Assembly: GCA_009691805.1 (NCBI GenBank) | Contig: SIAK01000020.1 | Coordinates: 1-41,763 of the forward strand | Length of the DNA: 41,763 nucleotides | Source: Phycisphaerales bacterium | GTDB taxonomy: Bacteria; Planctomycetota; Phycisphaerae; Phycisphaerales; SM1A02 | Direction of reading: 5' to 3' | Part shown: positions 16,737 to 25,745 of the stretch, in pieces | Layout of the letters: each line of letters starts with the position of its first letter | How positions within the stretch are numbered: the stretch's first letter is position 1 | Made by a program: the position numbers and the translations under genes | The notes under the pieces: generated by a model | Seen by the model: the letters and a program-made list of their open reading frames with translations, nothing else | What the model was told of the DNA's origin: nothing | Databases searched by the model: none

Positions 16737-17138
16737 CTACGAACAAACGCCCCAGTTGTTGAGCACGAACGTGAGATCGGCAGCATCCACGATGCCGTCG
16801 TTGTTGCAGTCCGCGGAGAATTCAATGATGAAGCTTCGCGTAACGAGAGTTCCAGTGCAAGGGTTAACGAGGGAACCCGTATCGTTCCAATACGCCGACG
16901 GTCCGCCATTTGGTGGCTGAGTGAGGAAGTGAAGCACGTCTTCACCACCGAGCCATGGACCAAGGGTAGAGCCGCCCAACACGACCCAAGCCGAGGGGAC
17001 ATTTGCGTCGTCTGGCGCGTGCATCAACTGTGTGGCGAGCCATGTCCACTCGGTGGAAGGAAAATTATCGAAGGCGCTATCGGTTCTTGGGTGCATCTGC
17101 GGCAGTTCTCCCTTTCCAAAAAGTCGAACCTCCTGCAA
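16737..17138 (-). pseudogene. 3' remnant of a secreted dockerin-type protein
   Basis: The open frame (starting at TTG 17138 or ATG 17096) encodes at most 133 residues with no signal peptide. It ends in a single dockerin-like repeat (DCNNDGIVDAADLTFVLNNWG), which in this genome is found on exported proteins. The frame is closed upstream by a TGA just before 17138, while a neighbouring minus frame remains open further upstream (SHIVEWQYMTITATSTAVSFA) into the first codons of the efflux gene on the other strand, so a frameshift is possible. Reading as a 5'-truncated gene is inference; an exported partner would be needed for function. It lies between the shortened HEPN gene and the RND operon. 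Confidence 0.5.
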
Positions 17139-17188
17139 AACTCACCGCGGTCGAGGTTGCGGTGATTGTCATATATTGCCACTCCACG

Positions 17189-18820
17189 ATGTGGCTTGTA
17201 CCAACTGAAATTTCGTTGTCACGGAAAACCGGCACTCCGCGACTCTCGCTCCTCGCGCCCTCCATATCGCTGCTCACGCTTGGCATCAGCGGCTGCATGG
17301 TCGGGCCACCAGTGGTTCCGCTTCAAACGCAGGACGGTGGTGTTGCACCCGCTGCGACATTTGCTCCACCAGAGATGACTGCGGCTGAAATCGCCGCCGA
17401 CTCAACCGCGATGAGTGCGACTGTTGTGAGCGACGCTGTGGAACTCGATCTTTGGTGGAAACGATTCAATGATCCCGTGCTTGAGGCGCTCGTTTGCAAG
17501 GCAGATCTCCTCAATACCGGCATCGCCGAAGCGCTCTCGCGCATTCGCATCAAGCAAGCAAGCCTTGGCGTGAGTGAATCGGAACTTTGGCCGACCATCA
17601 GTGGTGGCGCCGGCTACGCGCGCGTGCAACAAAATTTCTCGCAACTCGGCACGCTCGGCGTCGATCTCAAACCGTACGACTCGTGGAGTTACGGGCTTTC
17701 GATGCCGGCGTGGGAGATTGATTTGTGGGGACGCATCGCAAGCTCGATCAATGCATCAACGTCGGATCTTGAAGCGAGCGTCGACGACCTGCGCGGCGCG
17801 ATGGTTTCCGTGCGAGCGCAAGTGGCAACAACCTACATTCAAGTGCGCACGCTGCAAGCGCGGCTTGATGCGCTCAACGCTTCCATTGACAACCTCACGC
17901 AAACGCTCGCGCTCACACAACAGAAGTACGACGCGGGCACGACCACGCTGCTTTCGGTGAGTCAAGCGGAAACGAATCTCGATCTCAAGAGTGCACAAGT
18001 GCCCTCCTTGCGCGATGCACTTGCGCAATCGATCGGACAACTCGCAATTCTCTGTGGCTCGAATGTGACGGAAGTCACGACGATTCTTGGTCCCGCGCAA
18101 CCAATTCCGATTGGTCCTGCAAGCGTGAGTGTCGGCGTGCCTGCGTCGTTGCTCGAGCGTCGACCTGATCTTCGCGCGGCGGCGATGAACTACGAAGCGA
18201 GCGTCGCGCAAATCGGCGCAGCCGAAGCGATGAACTACCCCGCGCTCACGCTCACGGGCGACTTCATGATCTCTTCGACTGATTTGGCTGGACTCGGCAA
18301 CATCTCCAATAGGGCATACCAGTTTGGTCCTTCGCTCTCACTCCCGATCTTTACAGGTTGGCGCATCTCCGCGGAGATCATCGGCGCGAAGGCGCGAGCT
18401 GAACTCTCCTTCAACACTTGGCGCGGCACACTCATTCGCGCGGTGAGCGAAGTCGACACCTCAATCGCTGCACTCGCCTTCGCTCGCGATTCCGATGCGC
18501 GCTACAGGAAGGCTGTGACGAGCGCGACCGAAACTGTTCAGCTTGCGGAGATGCAATATCAAGCGGGCACGACGACGCTTGAGAACTTGCTCGATGTGCA
18601 GAACAATCTGTTGAACGCGCAAGACTCCCAAGCACAAGCGCAGGGACTTGCCGCACAGACGATCGTTGAACTCTACAAATCGCTCGGTGGCGGTTGGGGT
18701 GATGCGGTTCCTACAAAAGAAAACACGACGACGGATGCGACGAACGCGATTGCAGTTTCGCCCGCGCAAGCCGCATCCATGAGCCCACTCGCGAAAGCAG
18801 CGTCCGAAAGTAAGGAATGA
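17189..18820 (+). CDS. Outer-membrane efflux lipoprotein (TolC/OprM/NodT family)
   Basis: Outer-membrane channel of a tripartite RND pump, 543 residues. The N-terminus has a lipoprotein signal with lipobox ISGC (Cys about residue 36). Two OEP repeats follow, with the family motifs DLWWKRFNDPVL, AWEIDLWGR, YDAGTTTLLSVSQAE and LLERRPDLRAAAMNYEASVAQIGAAEA, then YQAGTTTLENLLDVQ in the second half. Start ATG 17189 is chosen because it gives a proper signal peptide; upstream codons in frame are implausible. Its stop overlaps the next gene's ATG by four bases (ATGA at 18817), so translation is probably coupled. Confidence 0.93.
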   Translation: MWLVPTEISLSRKTGTPRLSLLAPSISLLTLGISGCMVGPPVVPLQTQDGGVAPAATFAPPEMTAAEIAADSTAMSATVVSDAVELDLWWKRFNDPVLEALVCKADLLNTGIAEALSRIRIKQASLGVSESELWPTISGGAGYARVQQNFSQLGTLGVDLKPYDSWSYGLSMPAWEIDLWGRIASSINASTSDLEASVDDLRGAMVSVRAQVATTYIQVRTLQARLDALNASIDNLTQTLALTQQKYDAGTTTLLSVSQAETNLDLKSAQVPSLRDALAQSIGQLAILCGSNVTEVTTILGPAQPIPIGPASVSVGVPASLLERRPDLRAAAMNYEASVAQIGAAEAMNYPALTLTGDFMISSTDLAGLGNISNRAYQFGPSLSLPIFTGWRISAEIIGAKARAELSFNTWRGTLIRAVSEVDTSIAALAFARDSDARYRKAVTSATETVQLAEMQYQAGTTTLENLLDVQNNLLNAQDSQAQAQGLAAQTIVELYKSLGGGWGDAVPTKENTTTDATNAIAVSPAQAASMSPLAKAASESKE

Positions 18821-20163
18821 CGATGATGATGAACTTTTCTAACGCGGCGACGCGTCGCCCCCACTCCATCCACACCGCCACGACCACATTGCTGTGCGCG
18901 TCTCTCGCGACACTCGCGTCGTGCGAGAAGCCCAAGCCAGCGGGACTCCCTGTGCAGGATCCTGCAGTTTCCACGGTGATCGTCGGCACGCGCGATGTTC
19001 CAGTCACGCATGATTTCCCCGCAACAATCGCCTCTCCGCAGATGGTCGACATCAATGCGCGCGTGAGCGGTTGGCTGCTCGCACAGGACACGCCCGATGG
19101 CGCGACCGTCAAGAAGAATCAACTTCTGTATAGCGTCGACCCAGCGCAGTACAAGATTCAACTCGACGCATCCAACGCGCAACTCGCGCAAGCAAATGCG
19201 CAACTTGAATCCACGCGCGGACAACTCGCAGCATCCGTCGCGCAGCAGGTCTACGCGCAAGCGACCTACGACCGCAACAAGACTCTTGTCGCCTCAGGTG
19301 CTGTCAGTAAGGAGTCATGGGATCAGATCACTGCAAACCTCGCTGAAGCAAACGCGAGCGTCGAACAAGCCAACGGCAGCATCGCTGTTGCGCAGGCGAG
19401 TGTGCTCAGCGCGACTGCATCCATTGAGAATGCGAAGTTGAATCTTGAGTGGTGCACGATTGAAAGTCCGCTCGACGGAATCATGGGCGCATCCGAATTC
19501 TTCGAAGGATCACTCGTCGGTGAGTCTGGCAAACAGTTGCTCAACACTGTTGTGCAGATGGATCCGATGTGGGCGAGCTTCAGCCCGAGCGCAAATTTCC
19601 TTCCTGTGATTCTTGCATTGCAGGCCGATGGGCAACTGCCCGCGACTGTCACGCTGACGGGCGCGATGCAAGTACCGGCACCAGGAGCAGTGCCTGTCAT
19701 TGGCGCCAACGCGCCGACGGCACAAGGTCGGCTCGTGATGGTGAACAATCAGATCAGTGGGACCTCCGACACGATTCTCCTGCGCGTCGAGTTTCCCAAT
19801 GGCACGGGCCTGTTCCGACCTGGCGCGTACGCGACGGTCACGGTGGAACTCGGTACTCGACAGGGAGTGACGGTTGTGCCACGCACTGCTGTATTCGCGC
19901 GGCAAACAGAGCTGTTTGTGTGGAAGGTCAACGCTGATCAAACAGTCGAAAGCGTTGCCGTTGAACCGATCTCCGTCTTTGAACAAGATCTTCTCATCAG
20001 CAGCGGCGTGACGGCCGGAACGAAGATTGTGTCCGAAGGTGTTGGCAAACTTCGCGCAGGCATGAAGGTGCGCGATGTGGCCGCCGCAACTGCAGCGCCT
20101 GCTGCAACCCCGCCCGCCGCCGCAACTCCTCCCACAACCACAAGCACAAGCACGAAGGGCTGA
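18817..20163 (+). CDS. RND efflux periplasmic adaptor (membrane fusion protein)
   Basis: Adaptor subunit of the pump, 448 residues, AcrA/MexA type. It carries a lipoprotein signal with lipobox LASC (Cys about residue 34), a biotinyl-lipoyl-like half motif (INARVSGWLLAQDTPDGATVKKNQLLYSVDP), a long Ala/Gln-rich coiled-coil hairpin (about 105-210), the second lipoyl half (CTIESPLDGIMGASEFFEGSLVG), and a beta-barrel plus membrane-proximal domain (LFRPGAYATVTVE). The C-terminus ends in an Ala/Pro/Thr tail. It overlaps the OMF gene by four bases and precedes the RND gene by seven. Confidence 0.94.
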   Translation: MTMMMNFSNAATRRPHSIHTATTTLLCASLATLASCEKPKPAGLPVQDPAVSTVIVGTRDVPVTHDFPATIASPQMVDINARVSGWLLAQDTPDGATVKKNQLLYSVDPAQYKIQLDASNAQLAQANAQLESTRGQLAASVAQQVYAQATYDRNKTLVASGAVSKESWDQITANLAEANASVEQANGSIAVAQASVLSATASIENAKLNLEWCTIESPLDGIMGASEFFEGSLVGESGKQLLNTVVQMDPMWASFSPSANFLPVILALQADGQLPATVTLTGAMQVPAPGAVPVIGANAPTAQGRLVMVNNQISGTSDTILLRVEFPNGTGLFRPGAYATVTVELGTRQGVTVVPRTAVFARQTELFVWKVNADQTVESVAVEPISVFEQDLLISSGVTAGTKIVSEGVGKLRAGMKVRDVAAATAAPAATPPAAATPPTTTSTSTKG

Positions 20164-20170
20164 TCGCACG

Positions 20171-23100
20171 ATGTTCTTCCGCTTCTTTATTGATCGACCC
20201 ATCTTCGCCACCGTCATCGCACTTGTGATGACGCTCTCTGGCATCCTTTGCGCAGTCATTCTTCCGATCGCGCAGTACCCCAACATCGTGCCACCCACGG
20301 TGCAGGTGACCGCGACGTACAACGGCGCAGACGCCAACACGGTCGCGCAAGTCGTGACGCTGCCGCTCGAACAGCAGATCAACGGCGTCGAAGGCATGCT
20401 CTACATGTCGTCGACTTCGACAAGTGCAGGCATCTCGACCATCACGATTACGTTTGAGATTGGCTACAACCTTGACATCGCTGCAGTCGACGTGCTCACG
20501 CGCGTCAATCAAGCGATGCCGCAACTTCCCGAAGCGGTGCAGCGCGTCGGTCTGAACATTGCGAAGCAGTCGAGCAACATGACTGCGGTCATCAGTTTGT
20601 ATTCACCGAAGGGAACCTACGACAGTTCGTTCCTTTCGAACTACGCGAATATCACTATTGAACCGGTGGTTTCCCGCGTGGACGGCGTGGGTAACACGAC
20701 GATCTTCGGACTCGAGCAGTACGCAATGCGTGTCTGGCTCGACCCTGCGAAACTCACGCAACTCAACCTTTCGCCCAACGACGTGCTCGCAGCTGTGCGC
20801 GCACAGAACAACCAAGCGTCGCTCGGCGCAGTCGCGGGCGAACCCTCTGTCGGAAATCCAACCACGACGCTCTCGATTCAAGCGACGGGTCGACTGACGA
20901 AGACGGAAGACTTCGAGAACATCATCATTCGAAGTGAGAAGAATGGTGCGATCGTCCGTCTCAAGGACATTGGTCGCGTCGATCTTGGTAGCTACCAGTA
21001 CGCAAGTTCTTCCACGCTCAACGGAGGTGCAACCGCGACGGTGGCGATTTATCAGTTGCCTTCCGCGAACGCGTTTGATGTCATCGAGAAAACCAAGCAA
21101 TCGATGGAGCGGCTGAAAGCGCAGTTCCCTCCCGATCTTGAGTACAAGATCGCGTACGACACGACGAAGTTTGTGCAGGCGTCGCTCGATGACCTCATCA
21201 AGACGCTCATCGAAGCGGGCATTCTCGTCCTCATCACCATCTTCGTCTTCTTGCAGTCATTCCGCGCGACGCTGATTCCGATGATCGCGATCCCTGTGTC
21301 GATCATCGGCACGTTCGCGATGATGGCGATCTTTGGTTTTTCGATCAACACGCTGACGCTGCTCGGACTCGTGCTCGCGATCGGGTTGGTCGTCGATGAC
21401 TCCATCATCGTGGTGGAAAATGTGTATCGACAACTCGAGAGCGGCATTGAAGATCCGAAACTTGCTGCAGAGAAGGCGATGAAGCAAGTCGGCGGCCCGA
21501 TTGTTGCGACAAGCTCAGTATTGCTGGCAGTGTTCATCCCTGCAGCGCTGATGCCTGGCATCACCGGCCAGCTCTACAACCAATTCGCGCTCACGATCGC
21601 GTTCTCGGTTGCGTTCAGCGCCATCAATTCGCTCACGCTTTCACCCGCGCTCTGCGGCGTGTTCTTGCGCAAGGAGAAGCCCACGAAGTTCCTTCCCTTC
21701 GTGCTGTTTAACCGCGGCTTCGACTGGGTTTCGTCGAACTACGCATTGCTCGTGCGTTTCCTCTGCAAGCACTGGTACGGCATGGTCGCCGTCTTCTTCA
21801 TCGGTTGCTTTGGTGTCTTTCACTACCTCCGCATCACCCCCACCGCGTTCATTCCCAACGAAGATCAGGGCTACTACTTCGTTGTTTTCCAACTACCACC
21901 TGCGTCGAATCTCCTCCGCACGCAAGCGGTCTCTGATGAGTTGCAGAAGATCGCGCGTGAAGATCCCGCCGTCACCGACGTCGTTCAGATCAACGGGCTC
22001 AACTTCCTCACGAGTGCGCTGCAGACCAACACAGGCTTGCTGATTTGTGTGCTCAAGGATTGGGATGAACGCGATGTGCGTACGGAGAACGTGCACGCGA
22101 TCCTCATGCGCGCAACACCGAAGATGCGCTCGATTCCCGATGCGCTCGTGATGCCACTTCCGCCGCCGCCCATTCCTGGACTCGGCAACGTTGGTGGATG
22201 GCAGCTGCAGATCGAAGCGCTCGAAGGGCAGAGCTTCGAAGAACTCGCGGAAGTCAGTGAAGCATTCCTCGCTGCTTCCATGAAGCAACCATCACTGAGT
22301 GGACTCAACAGTCCATTCTCCGATTCAGTTCCGATGGTGCATCTCGAGATTGATCGCACGCGTGTCTACGCACTCAATCTCGCGCTTGACGATGTCTTCA
22401 ACGCGCTCGGGCAGAACTTCGGTCAGTCATTTATCAACAACTACAACGACTTCGGGCAGGTCTACAACGTGATGGTGCAAGCGGACGCGGGTTCTCGCAT
22501 GCAAATCAGCGAGATCATGGATCTGCGTGTGCGAAACTCGAAGGGCGAGCAGGTTCCCTTCGCATCGTTCGCGAAGCCTTCGATCCGGACGGGCACGGAC
22601 AACGCGACGCACTACAACCTCTACAACACCGTGCAGGTGAACGGTCAGACGTCTGCAGGATTCGGTTCAGGCGATTCGATTCGCGCGATTGATAAAGTCG
22701 CGAAAACTTCGTTGCCCGAAGGATTCACGTACGAATGGACAGGCACGACGTTCCAAGAAATCCAAGCGGGAAGTCTCGCGCCGCTCGTGTTTGGCATGGC
22801 GATCATTGCGATCTTCCTGTTGCTCGCGGCGTTGTATGAGAGTTGGTTGCTTCCCTTCAACGTGTTGCTCGCGGTGAGTTTCGCCGTCCTCGGCGCGTTG
22901 ATCGCGCTGCACATCAGTGGTCGTCCGCTCGATGTGTACGCGCAGATCGGCCTCGTGATGCTGGTGGGACTTGCTGCGAAGAACGCGATTCTCATCGTCG
23001 AGTTCGCGAAGGAACGTGCAGACACAGGTGAGGCGGTGATCGATGCAGCAAGCGAAGCCTCGCGCCTGCGATTGCGCCCGATCATGATGACGAGCTTCGC

Positions 23101-23320
23101 ATTCATTCTCGGCATCCTCCCACTCGTCGTCGCAACAGGCGCTGGCGCACAAGCACGTCACTCCATCGGTATCACGGTGCTTGGCGGCATGTTGGGTTCG
23201 ACTGTGATGGATCAACTCGTGGTGCCGAGCTTCTTCTACATGTTCTATTCGATGCGTCGCAAGTTCGGCGTGGGCGTACCCGAATCCCCCGCAGGTGCGG
23301 CACGCTCGACGCACGAATAG
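20171..23320 (+). CDS. RND multidrug efflux transporter permease (HAE1 family)
   Basis: Inner-membrane proton/drug antiporter of 1049 residues, AcrB/MexB type, completing the tripartite pump. The N-terminus MFFRFFIDRPIFATVIAL is typical. The proton-relay residues are intact: Asp409-Asp410 in GLVVDDSIIVVENVYR (TM4) and Lys937 in GLAAKNAILIVEFAK (TM10). Two large periplasmic loops and twelve membrane segments are discernible. The start at ATG 20171 is seven bases after the adaptor stop. No regulator gene (TetR or MarR) is adjacent, so control must lie elsewhere. The substrate range cannot be told from sequence. Confidence 0.96.
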   Translation: MFFRFFIDRPIFATVIALVMTLSGILCAVILPIAQYPNIVPPTVQVTATYNGADANTVAQVVTLPLEQQINGVEGMLYMSSTSTSAGISTITITFEIGYNLDIAAVDVLTRVNQAMPQLPEAVQRVGLNIAKQSSNMTAVISLYSPKGTYDSSFLSNYANITIEPVVSRVDGVGNTTIFGLEQYAMRVWLDPAKLTQLNLSPNDVLAAVRAQNNQASLGAVAGEPSVGNPTTTLSIQATGRLTKTEDFENIIIRSEKNGAIVRLKDIGRVDLGSYQYASSSTLNGGATATVAIYQLPSANAFDVIEKTKQSMERLKAQFPPDLEYKIAYDTTKFVQASLDDLIKTLIEAGILVLITIFVFLQSFRATLIPMIAIPVSIIGTFAMMAIFGFSINTLTLLGLVLAIGLVVDDSIIVVENVYRQLESGIEDPKLAAEKAMKQVGGPIVATSSVLLAVFIPAALMPGITGQLYNQFALTIAFSVAFSAINSLTLSPALCGVFLRKEKPTKFLPFVLFNRGFDWVSSNYALLVRFLCKHWYGMVAVFFIGCFGVFHYLRITPTAFIPNEDQGYYFVVFQLPPASNLLRTQAVSDELQKIAREDPAVTDVVQINGLNFLTSALQTNTGLLICVLKDWDERDVRTENVHAILMRATPKMRSIPDALVMPLPPPPIPGLGNVGGWQLQIEALEGQSFEELAEVSEAFLAASMKQPSLSGLNSPFSDSVPMVHLEIDRTRVYALNLALDDVFNALGQNFGQSFINNYNDFGQVYNVMVQADAGSRMQISEIMDLRVRNSKGEQVPFASFAKPSIRTGTDNATHYNLYNTVQVNGQTSAGFGSGDSIRAIDKVAKTSLPEGFTYEWTGTTFQEIQAGSLAPLVFGMAIIAIFLLLAALYESWLLPFNVLLAVSFAVLGALIALHISGRPLDVYAQIGLVMLVGLAAKNAILIVEFAKERADTGEAVIDAASEASRLRLRPIMMTSFAFILGILPLVVATGAGAQARHSIGITVLGGMLGSTVMDQLVVPSFFYMFYSMRRKFGVGVPESPAGAARSTHE

Positions 23321-23344
23321 ACCTATTGACTACTTTCTACGGCT

Positions 23345-23395
23345 GAAACTCGAATCACTCATGCGATACCCTCCTCGCATGAGTGATTCGCTTTC
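23345..23395. promoter_or_regulatory. Perfect 15-bp hairpin over the aminopeptidase start codon
   Basis: CGAATCACTCATGCG (23351-23365) and CGCATGAGTGATTCG (23376-23390) are exact reverse complements around a ten-base loop (ATACCCTCCT). The outer bases GAAA and TTTC (23345-23348, 23392-23395) extend the stem beyond a small internal loop. Both candidate ATGs of the aminopeptidase (23361 and 23379) lie in the stem. It may act as a transcription terminator for the efflux operon, as a translational block on the aminopeptidase, or both; no T-run follows, which argues against a simple intrinsic terminator. Confidence 0.7.
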
Positions 23396-24599
23396 CATCT
23401 CACTTGATGAACACGCCAGCCGACGCGCTCGCGTTTCGAAGCTGCTGAAGGGCTCCGTCGGACTTGTCTTCGCGGGCGACATGGACGCGAGCATCCACGG
23501 CGAGTTTCGCGCGCATGCAAACTTCGAATACCTCACGGGGATTTCGAATGAAGCAGGCGCGGTGCTCTTGCTCGATCCACTCAATCCTGTCGAAGATCGA
23601 CAGGTCATTCTCTTTCTGAAGCCGCTCAATCCTGAGTTGGAAAAGTGGGACGGCTTCCGGATGGAAATCTCTGCTGCACTCAAGGCGAAGTACGGCGTCA
23701 AGACTGTCCTGCGCACGACGGCGTTCGCGCGCTTTCTTCTCGAAGCAACCAAGCGCGCGAAACAATTCGCGCTCCTCCATCCACTCGCGGCACACACGTC
23801 CGCGGTGTCGCCGGATCTTGAAGTGTTCCGCAAGTGTGCCGAACGCATTCCAGGTTCGAGCATCGTCGATCAGTCGCAACTCCTCGCGGTCATGCGCGCA
23901 GCGAAGTCGAAGGCTGAGATCAAGCTCATGCAGCGCGCGGCGGACATCACAACGGCGGGATACAGCGCCGTGCTCAAGGGGCTCAAGCCTGGTCTCACCG
24001 AATTCGATGTGCAGGAACTGATCGAGCACGGCTATCGATCCAACGGCGCGCGTCGCACTGCGTATCACACAATCGCCGGTGGTGGCTTCAACGCCACTGT
24101 GCTGCATTACCACGGCAATCATGCACCACTCGCCGACGGCGATCTGATTCTCATTGACTCGGGTGCGGACTATCTCGGTTACGCGTGCGATGTCTCGCGC
24201 ACATTTCCTGTCAACGGAAAGTTCACGAAGCGCCAACGCGAGATCTACACCATCGTGCTTGACGCACAACTCGCAGCGATCGCCGCAACGAAGGCGGGCG
24301 TGACCTTTGCCGCTGTTGACAAGGCCGCGCGCGACGTGATTACGAAGGCGGGTTACGGCGATGCTTTCTTTCACGGCACTGGGCATCACCTCGGACTTGA
24401 AGTGCATGACATCACGCCCGACGGTGTCATTCCTGAGCATGCGGTCATCACGATTGAGCCCGGCATTTACCTGCCGAGCGAGAACTTCGGCATTCGCATC
24501 GAGGATGACATCCTCGTCACGAAGAAATCCGGCGGCGTGAATCTCACCGCAGCGATTCCAAAGTCGATCGAAGCAATCGAACGTGCGATGCGCGCGTAG
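23379..24599 (+). CDS. pepP: Xaa-Pro aminopeptidase (M24B)
   Basis: A 406-residue cytosolic metallopeptidase that removes N-terminal residues preceding proline. The N-terminal creatinase/AMP-N domain spans about 1-165 (SVGLVFAGD, FEYLTGISNEAGAVLLLDP). The C-terminal pita-bread domain carries the two-metal ligands: two Asp in DSGADYLGYACDVSRTF, His in GTGHHLGLEVHD, Glu in IEPGIYL and Glu in IRIEDDILV; all present. Start ATG 23379 (MSDSLS) fits the family; ATG 23361 adds six residues. Either start is inside the hairpin described separately, and neither has a Shine-Dalgarno. It is convergent with the next gene. Confidence 0.92.
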   Translation: MSDSLSISLDEHASRRARVSKLLKGSVGLVFAGDMDASIHGEFRAHANFEYLTGISNEAGAVLLLDPLNPVEDRQVILFLKPLNPELEKWDGFRMEISAALKAKYGVKTVLRTTAFARFLLEATKRAKQFALLHPLAAHTSAVSPDLEVFRKCAERIPGSSIVDQSQLLAVMRAAKSKAEIKLMQRAADITTAGYSAVLKGLKPGLTEFDVQELIEHGYRSNGARRTAYHTIAGGGFNATVLHYHGNHAPLADGDLILIDSGADYLGYACDVSRTFPVNGKFTKRQREIYTIVLDAQLAAIAATKAGVTFAAVDKAARDVITKAGYGDAFFHGTGHHLGLEVHDITPDGVIPEHAVITIEPGIYLPSENFGIRIEDDILVTKKSGGVNLTAAIPKSIEAIERAMRA

Positions 24600-24611
24600 G
24601 TTTCCCCTTCA

Positions 24612-25667
24612 TCACTCGAACACACTCGGGAAAAACGCGTGCAGCAAGAGCAGCGCGAGTGACCACACCACGGGGAGCGCGCTGATGGATACCGCGGTGT
24701 ACGCGAGGAACTTGCCCGCGCTCGCACGAAGTCGGGCGAGCAGTTCACACATGACGATCACCCACATCACGAGCGCGAACTTGAAGGCGACCGCGCCTTG
24801 CATTCCCCACGCATCGATGATGACCGCTGCGACTGGATTCACTTCCTCACCGTTCATCTCGAGAATCTTCCAAGTCAGCATGATGTCAAGGCTCGAAATA
24901 AAGATGAACCAGACATAGGCATTCTGAAAGTGCATCTCCGGACTTCGTGCGAACGCGAGCGGGTCGCGCGGCAACAGCACACTGCATGCGGGGCAATGCA
25001 TCGCGCGCTTCACAGCGTGTACATCCATCGCGTAACCACAACCAACGCACTTTCCATACTTCTCGCGCTTGCGCTTGCGCAGGGCGAGCGGAAATGCGAC
25101 GGAAGCCCAAGCCACGCTAGACCAGAAGAAGACATCTCCGAGAATGCCGCCCAGGATGGGATGCATCGGTACGAGCAACTCCTGTCCCTCAAGCAGCGCG
25201 AGATGCGTGGTGTATCGAAACTCAACCGGCGCAGCATCCTCTGCGCACTTCATGGAGTACCACGCTTCACTCGCGAACGCGCGAAATGGCCAACCCGTCA
25301 ACATCGTTTCAATGCGCGCGAATGCTTCCGACTCTGCAATCGGTGGCGCGCTGATGACCGCGTCTGGCGGACGATGCAATCGGCGGGAGGATTTGTCGGC
25401 AGTCGCCAGCGCACCAGTGGGCCACAGTTCTACTCGACTCACCGTTTCTAATGCGGGGTACGCGAGATACAAATCGCTCCACGCGCCGCGACGAACTTCC
25501 ATGCGTGCGCCGCTCTTGCTCTCCCAGATTTTTAGAGATTGCGACGAACTTCCAATTCCACGCAGCGCGAGGAGTGTCGGCAAGCACCACGCCATGAAGA
25601 GCGTTGCCGCGATGCCTGCCACCACAAAGGGGACGAGTCTCAGAAAGGCGCGACGCGGCATGCTCAT
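24612..25667 (-). CDS. Membrane protein with zinc ribbon and DUF5658-like domain
   Basis: A 351-residue integral membrane protein. One N-terminal membrane segment (about 12-35), an extracytoplasmic domain of about 130 residues, a second membrane segment (DVFFWSSVAWASVAFPLAL) and a zinc ribbon with two CxxC pairs (CVGCGYAMD and CPACS) follow. The C-terminal three-helix membrane region matches the DUF5658 pattern: SSLDIMLTW, then GEEVNPVAA, then FKFALVMWVIV. The combination of ribbon and DUF5658 is not one I can name. Start ATG 25667 (MSMPRRAF) is preferred; an ATG at 25706 is also in frame. It lies 78 bases downstream of thiC on the same strand; no thiamine role is evident. Confidence 0.7.
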   Translation of the reverse strand: MSMPRRAFLRLVPFVVAGIAATLFMAWCLPTLLALRGIGSSSQSLKIWESKSGARMEVRRGAWSDLYLAYPALETVSRVELWPTGALATADKSSRRLHRPPDAVISAPPIAESEAFARIETMLTGWPFRAFASEAWYSMKCAEDAAPVEFRYTTHLALLEGQELLVPMHPILGGILGDVFFWSSVAWASVAFPLALRKRKREKYGKCVGCGYAMDVHAVKRAMHCPACSVLLPRDPLAFARSPEMHFQNAYVWFIFISSLDIMLTWKILEMNGEEVNPVAAVIIDAWGMQGAVAFKFALVMWVIVMCELLARLRASAGKFLAYTAVSISALPVVWSLALLLLHAFFPSVFE

Positions 25668-25745
25668 GCGTGCACTATCGCAGACCGCGCGATGCCAGTC
25701 GGACACGAATACGGCACGAAATTCGAAACTTCGACGAATCCGATC

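Noticed and set aside
16617-17165. 182-residue plus frame across the HEPN end and the dockerin remnant
   Set aside because: It is antisense to the clear dockerin motif and has no recognisable features.
20171-23320. RND permease as a heavy-metal (CusA) type
   Set aside because: The N-terminus, VVDDSIIVVENVYR motif and length fit the HAE1 multidrug group; no methionine relay is evident.
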